NCBI GenBank assembly: GCA_000621405.1
Contig: JHYK01000004.1
Coordinates: 1-64,000 of the forward strand
Source: Lachnospiraceae bacterium AC3007
GTDB lineage: Bacteria > Bacillota > Clostridia > Lachnospirales > Lachnospiraceae
Direction: 5' to 3'
DNA length: 64,000 nucleotides
A model generated the notes under the pieces. It had not been told where the DNA came from. It saw only the letters and a list, made by a program, of their open reading frames with translations, and did not search any database. The position numbers and the translations under genes were made by a program. This document shows positions 44,028-52,992 of the stretch, piece after piece (the stretch's first letter is position 1; every line of letters starts with the position of its first letter).

Positions 44028-45011
44028 TTGAAAAGAGAAAATGAAAGAAAACCGCTGATCAGATCCATCTATACAGCAGATCCGTCAGCGCATGTATTTA
44101 ATGGAAAGATATATATATACCCGTCGCATGACGTGGAGCATGATGTTCCTGATGATGATGACGGAGAGCAGTATATCATGGAGGATTACCATATACTGTC
44201 CATGGATGATCTGGATTCGGAGTGCATCGATAACGGACTGGCCCTTTCGCAGCATGATGTTCCCTGGGTATCCAGACAGATGTGGGCCCCGGACGCAGTA
44301 TATAAAAACGGGAAATACTATCTTATATTCCCTGCAAAGGACAAGGATGATATTTTCAGGATAGGGGTCGCGGAGTCGGATTCTCCTGTCGGACCATTCA
44401 CTCCGCAGGAAAACTATATCCAGGAAAGCTACAGCATAGATCCGGCTGTACTTTTGGATGATGACGGGAGGACATACTGCTACTACGGAGGTCTCTGGGG
44501 AGGCCAGCTCGAGATGTGGCAGTCAGGCTCGTTTAATCCCAAAGAGAGAAGACCTGCAGGAGACGAGCCGGCTATAGGACCGATGTTTGCGGAATTCTCA
44601 GATGACATGACCAGATTCATTACAACGCCGAAACATCTGACTATCCTGGATGAAAATGGTGAGCCCCTTAAGGCAGGTGATGAAGACAGACGTTACTTCG
44701 AAGGGCCCTGGATGCACAAATTCAAAGGGAAATATTACCTGTCATATTCTACAGGAACCACACATTATCTATGCTATGCCGAAGGAGACAGACCGGACGG
44801 GCCTTTTACGTATAAAGGCCGGATAATGGAGCCGGTCCTCGGATGGACCACACATCATTCGATACTGGAGATAGACGGCGAATGGTATATCTTCTATCAC
44901 GACTGTGAGCTGTCAGGTGGAGTAACGCACGAAAGATGTGTTAAATACACAAAACTGGATATGGATGACAACGGTAATATCAAAACGATACGACCGTACG
45001 ATCCGGAATGA
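44028..45011 (+). CDS. Glycoside hydrolase family 43 (xylosidase/arabinofuranosidase type)
   Basis: A 327-aa five-bladed propeller enzyme that removes xylose or arabinose from xylan fragments. The three acidic residues of the family are visible: base D18 (YTADPSAHVFNGKIYIYPS), D138 (SIDPAVLLDDDG), and acid E225 (FEGPWMHKF). No signal peptide, so it is intracellular and acts on imported oligosaccharides. The start is TTG 44028 with GGAG (44017-44020) 7 bases upstream; no in-frame ATG fits. Divergent from the AraC gene. Whether it is a xylosidase, arabinofuranosidase or both cannot be told. Confidence 0.88.
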   Translation: MKRENERKPLIRSIYTADPSAHVFNGKIYIYPSHDVEHDVPDDDDGEQYIMEDYHILSMDDLDSECIDNGLALSQHDVPWVSRQMWAPDAVYKNGKYYLIFPAKDKDDIFRIGVAESDSPVGPFTPQENYIQESYSIDPAVLLDDDGRTYCYYGGLWGGQLEMWQSGSFNPKERRPAGDEPAIGPMFAEFSDDMTRFITTPKHLTILDENGEPLKAGDEDRRYFEGPWMHKFKGKYYLSYSTGTTHYLCYAEGDRPDGPFTYKGRIMEPVLGWTTHHSILEIDGEWYIFYHDCELSGGVTHERCVKYTKLDMDDNGNIKTIRPYDPE

Positions 45012-45031
45012 GTAAAGGCTTTTCTTTTTCT

Positions 45032-45075
45032 GCCTATGCCTGCAAAGCTTATATAGCGCGGGCATAGGCCTTTTA
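45032..45075 (+). terminator. Terminator after GH43
   Basis: GCCTATGCC (45032-45040) pairs with GGCATAGGC (45061-45069), extended by three more pairs, and is followed by CTTTTATTATAATATAGG. TATAAT (45077-45082) within the tail could serve as the -10 of the GH120 gene. Confidence 0.65.
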
Positions 45076-45129
45076 TTATAATATAGGATAAGTGGAGCGC
45101 AGTGTTTGATCTTTAGCAAGGAGGACAAA

Positions 45130-47139
45130 ATGATCTATTATGTATCAGCCGGAGCATACAGGAGCGGAGACGGAACCAGGGAGCATCCGTTCAAGACGAT
45201 AAGCGAAGCGGCGCGTCTTGCCGCCCCCGGAGACGAGGTGGTAGTAGCGCCCGGTGTATACAGGGAATATGTGGATCCTGCAAACGGCGGTGAGAGCGGG
45301 GCAAGGATCACGTATCGCTCCGAGAAGCCGCTTGGTGCCGTGATCACAGGCGCAGAGGAAGTCAGGCACTGGGAAAAGCATAAAGGCGATACCTGGGTTG
45401 CCAGGATAGGGAACGGGGTATTCGGCGACTATAATCCGTATACGGTTCCCGTTAAAGGAGACTGGTATTTCGCGCCTAATCCCGTCCACACAGGAGAAGT
45501 ATATCTGAACGGTAAGGCGATGTACGAAGTTATGGGGCTTGATGAAGTCCTTGATCCTGTGCCGTACAGACAGTCCTGGGAAAGCGAAGAGATCACCAAA
45601 AGGAAATGGTATACGGAGCAGGACGGAGACCGGACGGTGATCTATGCTAATTTCGGCGGAGCTGATCCCAACAGGGAATGCGTCGAGATCAATGTGAGAA
45701 GGAACTGCTTCTACCCCTCAAAAGAAGGGGTGGGATATATAACGCTGTCCGGATTTGTGATAAAACAGGCCGCAACGCAGTGGGCTCCGCCCACAGCTTA
45801 TCAGGACGGAATGGTGGGCCCTCACTGGTCAAAAGGCTGGATCATAGAAGACTGCGAGATAAGCGATTCCAGATGTTCGGGTATCACACTCGGAAAGTAT
45901 CTTCAGCCTGAAAACGATAACAAATGGACCACAAAGTATACCAAAGACGGAACACAGACCGAGAGAGACAATATAATGCAGGCTCAGGACGAAGGATGGA
46001 CAAAGGAGACGGTCGGATCTCATATCATAAGACGATGCCATATCCACGACTGCGGACAGACCGGCATAGTAGGACATCTCGGAGGAGTTTTCTCGATCAT
46101 AGAGGACAATCACATCCATCATATCAACAACAAACAGGATCTGGCCGGTGCCGAGATCGGCGGGATCAAGATGCATGCAGCGATAGACGTTATCTACAGA
46201 AGAAATCATATCCACCATTGTACCAGAGGATTATGGCTTGACTGGCAGGCTCAGGGCACCAGGGTGACGCAGAACCTTTTCCACGACAATACACCTCCTG
46301 CAGGCTGCGATATCACGCCGATGCTGGGGCTGGGAGAAGATATCTTCATCGAAGTGTCACACGGACCGACGCTTATAGACAACAATCTGCTCCTGTCGCC
46401 GTGTGCGTGCCGTATCAGCACGCAGGGCATGGCCTTTGTGCACAATCTCATCGCGGGATCATTTACCTGGGTAGGAGCAGGCGTTGACAACGGAGGAAAG
46501 GTGTTCCCGACGCCGAGATACACACCCTATCATATGCCTCACCGCACGGAGGTGGCAGGGTTCATGACCATACTGCACGGTGATATGCGCTTCTTTAACA
46601 ACATTTTCGTGCAGCAGGATATCCGTGAAGATTATGTCGAATATGCAAAAAAGAACAATACGGATAAAGAATACAATTTCGTCTGCGGTACATCGGTCTA
46701 TGAAGGCTATCCCACAGCCAAAGAATATTTTGAAAAGTTTGGGCCAATAAACCCGAAGGAAGAGGAGAACAGGGATAAATTCTATGACAGACTGCCTGTG
46801 GACGGAGAAGGAAATCTCTACTTCAACGGAGCCAGGCCCAACTCCTCCGAAAAGGATGCATATGTGGATGATAAGAACAGGATCACGCTGGAACTTACCG
46901 AACAGGATCAGAAGCCTGTATTAAAGACGGATCTCTTTGACCATCTTCCCGACAGGAAGGCATCGGTCATTTCCACTCCGGTTCTCGGAAAAGCATTTGA
47001 ACCGGAACAGGCATTTGAGGATCCGGACGGGAGGACCATCGTCTTTGACGGGGATTATTTCGGCGACCACAGGGGAGTAGATCCCATACAGGGGCCGTTT
47101 GCCGATTCTGAGGCATCAAAAAGACAGCTCTTTGGATAA
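45130..47139 (+). CDS. Beta-xylosidase, glycoside hydrolase family 120
   Basis: A 669-aa right-handed beta-helix enzyme. Sequence landmarks match the GH120 xylosidase XylC of Thermoanaerobacterium: PFKTISEAARLAAPGD, VVVAPGVYREYVDP, CVEINVRRNCFYP, APPTAYQDGMVGPHWSKGWI and VGHLGGVFS. The catalytic pair is expected at D371 (GLWLDWQAQGTRV) and E408 (IFIEVSHGP); a short insertion lies between them. No signal peptide is present. AAGGAGG precedes ATG 45130; an in-frame start at 45106 is rejected. It likely cleaves xylo-oligosaccharides imported by the transporter. Recognition is from recalled family sequence. Confidence 0.88.
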   Translation: MIYYVSAGAYRSGDGTREHPFKTISEAARLAAPGDEVVVAPGVYREYVDPANGGESGARITYRSEKPLGAVITGAEEVRHWEKHKGDTWVARIGNGVFGDYNPYTVPVKGDWYFAPNPVHTGEVYLNGKAMYEVMGLDEVLDPVPYRQSWESEEITKRKWYTEQDGDRTVIYANFGGADPNRECVEINVRRNCFYPSKEGVGYITLSGFVIKQAATQWAPPTAYQDGMVGPHWSKGWIIEDCEISDSRCSGITLGKYLQPENDNKWTTKYTKDGTQTERDNIMQAQDEGWTKETVGSHIIRRCHIHDCGQTGIVGHLGGVFSIIEDNHIHHINNKQDLAGAEIGGIKMHAAIDVIYRRNHIHHCTRGLWLDWQAQGTRVTQNLFHDNTPPAGCDITPMLGLGEDIFIEVSHGPTLIDNNLLLSPCACRISTQGMAFVHNLIAGSFTWVGAGVDNGGKVFPTPRYTPYHMPHRTEVAGFMTILHGDMRFFNNIFVQQDIREDYVEYAKKNNTDKEYNFVCGTSVYEGYPTAKEYFEKFGPINPKEEENRDKFYDRLPVDGEGNLYFNGARPNSSEKDAYVDDKNRITLELTEQDQKPVLKTDLFDHLPDRKASVISTPVLGKAFEPEQAFEDPDGRTIVFDGDYFGDHRGVDPIQGPFADSEASKRQLFG

Positions 47140-47173
47140 AAAACAGAATACAGACATCAGATGATGAACCTCG

Positions 47174-47207
47174 TACCCCGCCCTTGCCTCATATAAAGGG
47201 CGGGGTA
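47174..47207 (+). terminator. Terminator after GH120
   Basis: TACCCCGCCCTT (47174-47185), loop of 10, AAGGGCGGGGTA (47196-47207): a perfect 12-bp GC-rich stem. The tail TCTGACTTG is poor in T, so efficiency is uncertain. Confidence 0.65.
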
Positions 47208-47213
47208 TCTGAC

Positions 47214-47242
47214 TTGTAAATACAGGCGCTGCAACGTATAAT
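47214..47242 (+). promoter_or_regulatory. ftsH: ftsH promoter
   Basis: TTGTAA (47214-47219), 17 bases, TATAAT (47237-47242): a strong sigma-A promoter with about 68 bases of leader. No CIRCE or CtsR repeat is obvious. Confidence 0.75.
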
Positions 47243-47316
47243 AAACAGTTGGAGTCATGCGCTGGCTCCTGTAAAAACAAACACTGATCAAATAATCCCG
47301 ACATCAAATAAAGACT

Positions 47317-49551
47317 ATGAACGAAAATCAAAACTACAATAATTACAATGGTTATGGCAATAACGGAGGCGACCCCGGCGGATACAACCGGGGTGGCAAC
47401 AACGGCGGCAATAATGGAGGCAATAACGGCGGCAATAACGGCGGACCCGGCAGGGATCCCAAGAACCGTCAGGGCATATATGTCCTTATCATAGCTACTC
47501 TGATAACTATCCTTGGAATGAGCTTTATGACAAGGATGGTGTCAAAATCCACCAAACAGGAGATATCCTACAGCCAGTTTCTTACGATGCTCGAATCCGG
47601 GCAGGTGGCTGAGGTGGAGATCACCGATGACCAGATAAATATCACCCCTGTCTCCGAGGACGGAAAAGCATCTCTTATCATGAGTTACTACACCGGTATA
47701 GTGGATGATCCTGATCTCGTGGACAGGCTCGAGAAGGCAGGAATTGAGTACACCCATACGATACCTGACAGATCCAGCATGATAATCTCCATGCTGATCA
47801 ATTTCGTGCTTCCACTGGTCCTGGTATGGGGACTGCTTTCCTTATTCATGCGTCGTATGGGGGGCTCCGGCGGGGGGATACTCGGAGTCGGGCGCAGCGC
47901 ATCAAAAGCATATGTGACGAAGGATACGGGTGTCAGCTTCAAGGATGTGGCAGGCCAGGAGGAGGCAAAGGAAAGCCTCCAGGAGATGGTGGACTTTCTT
48001 CATAATCCGCAGAAGTATGTGCATATAGGAGCCAGACTGCCCAAGGGTGCGCTGCTCGTAGGACCTCCCGGAACCGGAAAGACCCTGCTTGCAAGAGCAG
48101 TTGCAGGTGAGGCTCATGTGCCGTTTTACTCACTTGCGGGATCTGATTTTGTGGAGATGTTTGTGGGAGTCGGCGCCTCAAGGGTCAGAGACCTGTTCAG
48201 TGATGCTGAGAAAAATGCGCCCTGCATAATCTTTATAGACGAGATAGATGCCATAGGAAAGAGTCGTGATTCAAGATACGGCGGTGGAAACGATGAAAGA
48301 GAGCAGACCCTGAACCAGCTTCTTTCGGAGATGGACGGGTTTGATTCATCAAAGGGAATACTTGTAATAGGAGCCACTAACAGACCCGAGACACTGGATA
48401 AGGCTCTGCTTCGTCCGGGACGTTTTGACAGGAGAGTGATAGTCGACAAGCCGGACCTTAAGGGGCGCATAGATACGCTCAAGGTACACGCAAAGGACGT
48501 AAAACTTGACGAGTCCGTGGATTTTGAAGCCATTGCTCTTGCGACGTCCGGAGCAGTAGGATCCGACCTTGCAAATATGGTGAACGAGGCCGCGATAAAT
48601 GCGGTAAAATCCGGACGGCAGTATGTGAACCAGAAGGATCTGATGGATTCCGTCGAAGTAGTCCTTGTCGGAAAAGAAAAGAAGGACCGCATCATGAGCA
48701 AGGAGGAGAGGCGTATCGTCTCTTATCATGAGATAGGACACGCCCTTGTATCAGCGCTTCAGAAGAATTCCGAGCCGGTCCAGAAGATCACCATTGTGCC
48801 GAGGACAATGGGGGCTTTGGGATACGTGATGAACGTTCCCGAGGAGGAGAAATATCTGAATACCGAAGCGGAACTTCACGCTCTGCTCGTAGAGACTCTG
48901 GGAGGAAGAGCAGCCGAGGAGATTGTTTTCGATACGGTCACCACAGGGGCGCAGAACGATATCGAGAAGGCCACTAAGACTGCAAGAGCCATGGTGACCC
49001 AGTACGGAATGAGTAAAAAATTCGGTCTTATCGGACTGGAGACCATACAGGATCAGTATCTTGAAGGCAGGACAGTCATGAACTGTTCGGACGAGACCGC
49101 GGCAGCGGTTGATGAAGAGGTGATGAAGATACTGAAGGATGCCTACAAAGAAGCGAAGTCATTATTGAAGGAAAACAGGGCGCTTCTTGATAAGCTTGCA
49201 AAATTCCTCATCCAGAAGGAGACCATTACAGGCAAGGAGTTCATGGAGATATTCCGCGCCGAAAAGGGACTGGATGAAAAAGATACCGACGGAAAAGGCA
49301 GAGAGCGGATAAAGTTAAAGGAGACAAAGAGCAAAGCGGCAAAGACAAAAGATACTGCCGGCAGCAAAAAAGAGCCGGAAGAGGTACCTGAGCCTGAAAA
49401 GCAGGAAACACCGGAGAAGACACCGGCGCCTACCTTTGAGGCGGAAGTCAATGACGAGACCAGAGCAAGCACAGACCCCGTTCCTTATGACGGGATGGGT
49501 GCCGTGGTCCGCGGAAGAGTAAATAACGGAGGATCCGGGAATGAGCAATAG
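47317..49551 (+). CDS. ftsH: ATP-dependent zinc metalloprotease FtsH
   Basis: A membrane AAA+ protease that degrades damaged and short-lived proteins. The 744-aa protein has an unusual Asn/Gly-rich cytosolic N-terminus (about residues 1-50), two membrane helices (about 51-72 and 155-180), Walker A GPPGTGKT (G249-T256), [12 protein letters not shown], the second-region-of-homology [11 protein letters not shown] and the zinc site HEIGH (H471-H475), then [11 protein letters not shown]. The C-terminus has a charged, Pro/Glu-rich tail (about 650-744). No good ribosome site precedes ATG 47317. glgX overlaps the end by 11 bases. Confidence 0.95.
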   Translation: MNENQNYNNYNGYGNNGGDPGGYNRGGNNGGNNGGNNGGNNGGPGRDPKNRQGIYVLIIATLITILGMSFMTRMVSKSTKQEISYSQFLTMLESGQVAEVEITDDQINITPVSEDGKASLIMSYYTGIVDDPDLVDRLEKAGIEYTHTIPDRSSMIISMLINFVLPLVLVWGLLSLFMRRMGGSGGGILGVGRSASKAYVTKDTGVSFKDVAGQEEAKESLQEMVDFLHNPQKYVHIGARLPKGALLVGPPGTGKTLLARAVAGEAHVPFYSLAGSDFVEMFVGVGASRVRDLFSDAEKNAPCIIFIDEIDAIGKSRDSRYGGGNDEREQTLNQLLSEMDGFDSSKGILVIGATNRPETLDKALLRPGRFDRRVIVDKPDLKGRIDTLKVHAKDVKLDESVDFEAIALATSGAVGSDLANMVNEAAINAVKSGRQYVNQKDLMDSVEVVLVGKEKKDRIMSKEERRIVSYHEIGHALVSALQKNSEPVQKITIVPRTMGALGYVMNVPEEEKYLNTEAELHALLVETLGGRAAEEIVFDTVTTGAQNDIEKATKTARAMVTQYGMSKKFGLIGLETIQDQYLEGRTVMNCSDETAAAVDEEVMKILKDAYKEAKSLLKENRALLDKLAKFLIQKETITGKEFMEIFRAEKGLDEKDTDGKGRERIKLKETKSKAAKTKDTAGSKKEPEEVPEPEKQETPEKTPAPTFEAEVNDETRASTDPVPYDGMGAVVRGRVNNGGSGNEQ

Positions 49552-51616
49552 GTTCAAGTATGTGGATATACATATGGAACCCCTCGATATCATCAATGGA
49601 TTTGAGGTGCGTCCGGGGTTGTACAGTCTGAATGGCGCCACCGCCATCCCTACCGGCGTGAATTTTACCATTCATTCCAATCAGGCGACCTCTGTCGAAC
49701 TTCTTTTGTTTCACTCTGAGGAAAAAGAGCCTTTCGGTATCATTCCCTTTCCCGAGGATTACAAGATAGGGAATGTCTATTCCATGATCGTCTTCGATCT
49801 TGATATAGCAGATATTGAATATGCATACAGACTGGACGGGCCGTATGATCCCCAAAAGGGCCTGATCTTTGACAAGAACAAGATAATCCTGGATCCTTAC
49901 GCAAGAGCCGTGACCGGACAGGCAGAATGGGGCGTAAAGACAAACTATGTATACCATGCCCGCGTTGTCAGAGACAACTTTGACTGGAGCAACAGCAAGC
50001 AGTTGCTGACACCGACGGAAGATCTGATAATCTACGAGATGCACGTAAGGGGCTTTACAAAGGACCGCACAAGTAAAGTTAAGCATCCCGGTACATTTGA
50101 TGCCATAAGAGAAAAGATCCCCTACCTGAAGGAACTTGGGATCACGGCCGTAGAGCTGATGCCCATATTTGAATTCGATGAGATGATGTCGAGAAGAGAT
50201 TTCTACGGGCGCGAGCTCATGGATTACTGGGGCTATAACACAGTCTGTTTCTTTGCCCCCAATACAAGCTATGCTTCGACCAGAGAGCATAATCATGAGG
50301 GTGACGAACTCAGATCCATGATAAGAGCCCTTCACGAAAACGGGATAGAAGTCTTTCTGGATGTCGTGTTCAATCATACGGCTGAAGGAAATGAACTGGG
50401 GCCCTGCTTTTCTTTCAAAGGCATCGACAATAACATTTATTACATGCTGACGCCCGAAGGCTATTATTATAATTTCTCAGGCTGCGGGAACACCCTGAAC
50501 TGCAACCATCCCCTGGTTCAGCAGATGATAACCGAATGCCTGAGATACTGGGTCACAAACTACAGAGTTGACGGCTTCAGATTCGATCTTGCGACGATAC
50601 TCGGGCGCAACGAGGACGGCTCTCCCATGAGCAAGCCGCCGCTGCTGCAGGAACTGGCTTTTGATCCTATACTGGGAACGGTAAAGCTTATAGCCGAGGC
50701 CTGGGATGCCGGCGGAATGTATCAGGTCGGATCCTTCCCTTCCTGGAACCGCTGGATGGAGTGGAACGGAAGATACAGAGATGATATGAGAGCCTTTTTG
50801 AAGGGCGACAGTGGAAAAGCCGGTGCGGCCGCAAACCGTGTCACAGGATCACCGGACCTTTATGACCCCGACGTCAGGGGCTTTAATGCGTCCGTCAATT
50901 TCCTTGACTGTCATGACGGATTTACTCTGCATGATCTGTATTCATACAATGAAAAGCATAATGAAGATAACGACTGGGGCGGGACTGACGGAGACAACCA
51001 TAACCTGTCGTGGAATTGCGGCTGCGAAGGCGAGACCACGGACAAGGAAGTCCAGACACTAAGAGACAGGATGATCAAAAACGCATTTGCCTGTCTCATG
51101 GTAAGCCGCGGAACGCCGATGTTCTTCATGGGAGATGAGTTCGGCAATTCCCAGGGAGGCAACAACAACGCCTATTGTCAGGATAACAATATCTCATGGC
51201 TCAACTGGGATGATCTTAAGACCAATAAGAAACTGTTTCAGTTCTTCAAATATATGATCAGATTCAGGAAGGATCATCCTGCCATAAGAAAGCACATAGA
51301 GCCTGCAAAGACAGGATTTCCGGAAATATCCATCCACGGAGCGACTCCGTGGGAGCCCGACTACTCATCCGACAGTCATTATATCGGGGTGATGTTTGCC
51401 GGATCGGCGGCAAGAAACAAGCCCGATGATATCGTGTATATCGCGATCAATACATACTGGGAGGACGTGAACATCACTCTTCCGGAGCTTCCCATGGATA
51501 TGAACTGGAAGATGGCTGTTGATACCTTCGAGAAGAATCCGATAATAAAATCTCAGGAACCTGTGGAAGGCGTGGTGACCATGCGTCCCAGGTCCGTAAG
51601 GCTTTTTACCGCATGA
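49541..51616 (+). CDS. glgX: Glycogen debranching enzyme / isoamylase-type GH13
   Basis: Hydrolyses alpha-1,6 branches of glycogen. The 691-aa protein has an N-terminal CBM48-like domain (about 20-135) and a GH13 barrel with the family motifs: EVFLDVVFNHTAEG, FRFDLATIL with the nucleophile Asp, KLIAEAWDAGG with the acid Glu, and VNFLDCHDGFTLHDL with the third Asp. The phrases YEMHVRGFTKD and WGYNTVCFFAPNTSYAS are typical of GlgX. GGAGG precedes ATG 49541, which lies inside ftsH; co-transcription with ftsH is odd but direct. Other glycogen genes are not in view. Confidence 0.92.
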   Translation: MSNRFKYVDIHMEPLDIINGFEVRPGLYSLNGATAIPTGVNFTIHSNQATSVELLLFHSEEKEPFGIIPFPEDYKIGNVYSMIVFDLDIADIEYAYRLDGPYDPQKGLIFDKNKIILDPYARAVTGQAEWGVKTNYVYHARVVRDNFDWSNSKQLLTPTEDLIIYEMHVRGFTKDRTSKVKHPGTFDAIREKIPYLKELGITAVELMPIFEFDEMMSRRDFYGRELMDYWGYNTVCFFAPNTSYASTREHNHEGDELRSMIRALHENGIEVFLDVVFNHTAEGNELGPCFSFKGIDNNIYYMLTPEGYYYNFSGCGNTLNCNHPLVQQMITECLRYWVTNYRVDGFRFDLATILGRNEDGSPMSKPPLLQELAFDPILGTVKLIAEAWDAGGMYQVGSFPSWNRWMEWNGRYRDDMRAFLKGDSGKAGAAANRVTGSPDLYDPDVRGFNASVNFLDCHDGFTLHDLYSYNEKHNEDNDWGGTDGDNHNLSWNCGCEGETTDKEVQTLRDRMIKNAFACLMVSRGTPMFFMGDEFGNSQGGNNNAYCQDNNISWLNWDDLKTNKKLFQFFKYMIRFRKDHPAIRKHIEPAKTGFPEISIHGATPWEPDYSSDSHYIGVMFAGSAARNKPDDIVYIAINTYWEDVNITLPELPMDMNWKMAVDTFEKNPIIKSQEPVEGVVTMRPRSVRLFTA

Positions 51617-51647
51617 CCAGCATCAGGTTATCACCGGGAGGACAGAC

Positions 51648-52310
51648 ATGCCGGAAATCGTGATAATGAAGGAGATACGTGGAAAGAACGAAGATCACGC
51701 AAAGGCAAACAGGGAAAGATTTGCCGAAGATCACGTTCTTGTCGTGAATGTTATGGGGGCGCCGGGTGCAGGCAAGACCTCGCTGATCATGGCACTTTGC
51801 AAGGCATTGAAGAAAACGGGGATAAAATGTTCCGTGATAGAGGGGGATCTGTATTCCACTATCGATACAGACAGTTTTATCAGCGCAGGCTTTGACTCCC
51901 TTCAGATCAATACGGAAGGTGAGTGCCATATAGATGCGGCAGTAATAAGACAGGGTTATGACAGACTTAAGTGTGCTGATGGTGTCTTATTTATAGAAAA
52001 TGTTGGTAATCTCATATGCCCCGCGGAGTTTGATCTGGGGGAAGATATCAGACTCATCGCGGCATCGGTTCCCGAAGGCGATGATAAGCCTTATAAGTAT
52101 GTGCCGATGTATTCATACGTGGATGCAGTCGTCCTTACGAAGTGTGACCTGAAGGAAGCCGTGGGCTTTGATACTGATCACTTCACCAGGGGATTAAGGG
52201 CATTGAACGACGCTCCTGTTTTTGAGACATCTGCAAGAAATGAGGAAGAAGCCTGCGGCATGGATCCCGTAGCCGGATTCATAGCTGAACGGTACAGAGC
52301 TTTGGGCTGA
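51648..52310 (+). CDS. hypB: HypB-type nickel-insertion GTPase
   Basis: A 220-aa G3E-type GTPase that helps load nickel into [NiFe]-hydrogenase, and sometimes urease. It has the P-loop VMGAPGAGKTSLIMAL, a metal-site segment TEGECHIDAAV, the HypB hallmark FIENVGNLICPAEFDLGE, and TKCDLKE for guanine. The N-terminal metal-binding or His-rich extension of some HypB proteins is absent. No hypA, other hyp genes or hydrogenase lie in the window. GGGAGGACAG precedes ATG 51648. It is in the ftsH-glgX run. Confidence 0.9.
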   Translation: MPEIVIMKEIRGKNEDHAKANRERFAEDHVLVVNVMGAPGAGKTSLIMALCKALKKTGIKCSVIEGDLYSTIDTDSFISAGFDSLQINTEGECHIDAAVIRQGYDRLKCADGVLFIENVGNLICPAEFDLGEDIRLIAASVPEGDDKPYKYVPMYSYVDAVVLTKCDLKEAVGFDTDHFTRGLRALNDAPVFETSARNEEEACGMDPVAGFIAERYRALG

Positions 52311-52331
52311 AGAGCCTGACTGGAGAAGGAT

Positions 52332-52991
52332 TTGGAGGACTGGGAGTTCTTTTTGCGCAAGGCAATATTTTCGGACTTCTTAAGGGATAAGCACCGCGAA
52401 GCTCAGGAGAAGATGAGCGAGCTTATCATCAGGAAGAACGGAGGCAAGCTCTATCGTTACCGTCCGCTCGATGATGCGGAGGTAGAGCTTATTCGTCACG
52501 GAAACATCTATTTCTGCCGCGCTGTGCGTTTTGAAGGCGCGGGAGATGTCGTTATGAGATTTCGCAGTTATCTTTCATGCTTTACCGATGATCTGAAAAG
52601 CGAAGCCATGTGGTACAAATATGCCGATCAGAGCGCCGGAATGTGTCTGGAATATAATTTTGAGGACATGCAGAAGTTTGCGGAAAAGAACGATCTTGTT
52701 CTTCTGCCCGTGATCTATGATGATGAGGAGCACGAGGAACTGGGCGGGACTGTCGGAAACGTGCTGTCAATGATGACAAAGAGCACAGATACCGCGGGGG
52801 AGTTTGAATGGCGCCTTTGGAAATATGACAAGACAAGCTCGGACATCGGAAAGATACTGTCCGGAGTCACCCCCCGGAAAGTGCACGTAGGCGACATGGC
52901 AAGCCTTGACAGCGGAACCGGAATGGAGCTTTCAAAAATATGCGAGGAAAAGAATATCGGTATGCAGATAAAGGAAAGGAGCTTGTTCTGA
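52332..52991 (+). CDS. DUF2971-like protein
   Basis: A 219-aa soluble protein of unknown function. The segments KLYRYRPLDDAEVELIRHG, NIYFCRAVRFEGAGD, LSCFTDDLKSEAMWYKYAD and GMCLEYNFED follow the DUF2971 pattern (Y-K-Y-R-P, I-Y-F, C-F-S, M-W-x-x-Y-A-x, G-x-C-x-E-F). DUF2971 is common near defence and regulatory genes but has no firm role. The start is uncertain: TTG 52332, or TTG 52353 with GGGAG 6 bases upstream; no ATG precedes the conserved region closely. The next gene begins one base after the stop. Confidence 0.65.
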   Translation: MEDWEFFLRKAIFSDFLRDKHREAQEKMSELIIRKNGGKLYRYRPLDDAEVELIRHGNIYFCRAVRFEGAGDVVMRFRSYLSCFTDDLKSEAMWYKYADQSAGMCLEYNFEDMQKFAEKNDLVLLPVIYDDEEHEELGGTVGNVLSMMTKSTDTAGEFEWRLWKYDKTSSDIGKILSGVTPRKVHVGDMASLDSGTGMELSKICEEKNIGMQIKERSLF

Positions 52992-52992
52992 T

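Noticed and set aside
47395-47460. CRISPR-like repeats at the ftsH start
   Set aside because: Short in-frame AAC/GGC codon repeats, no spacers of constant length.
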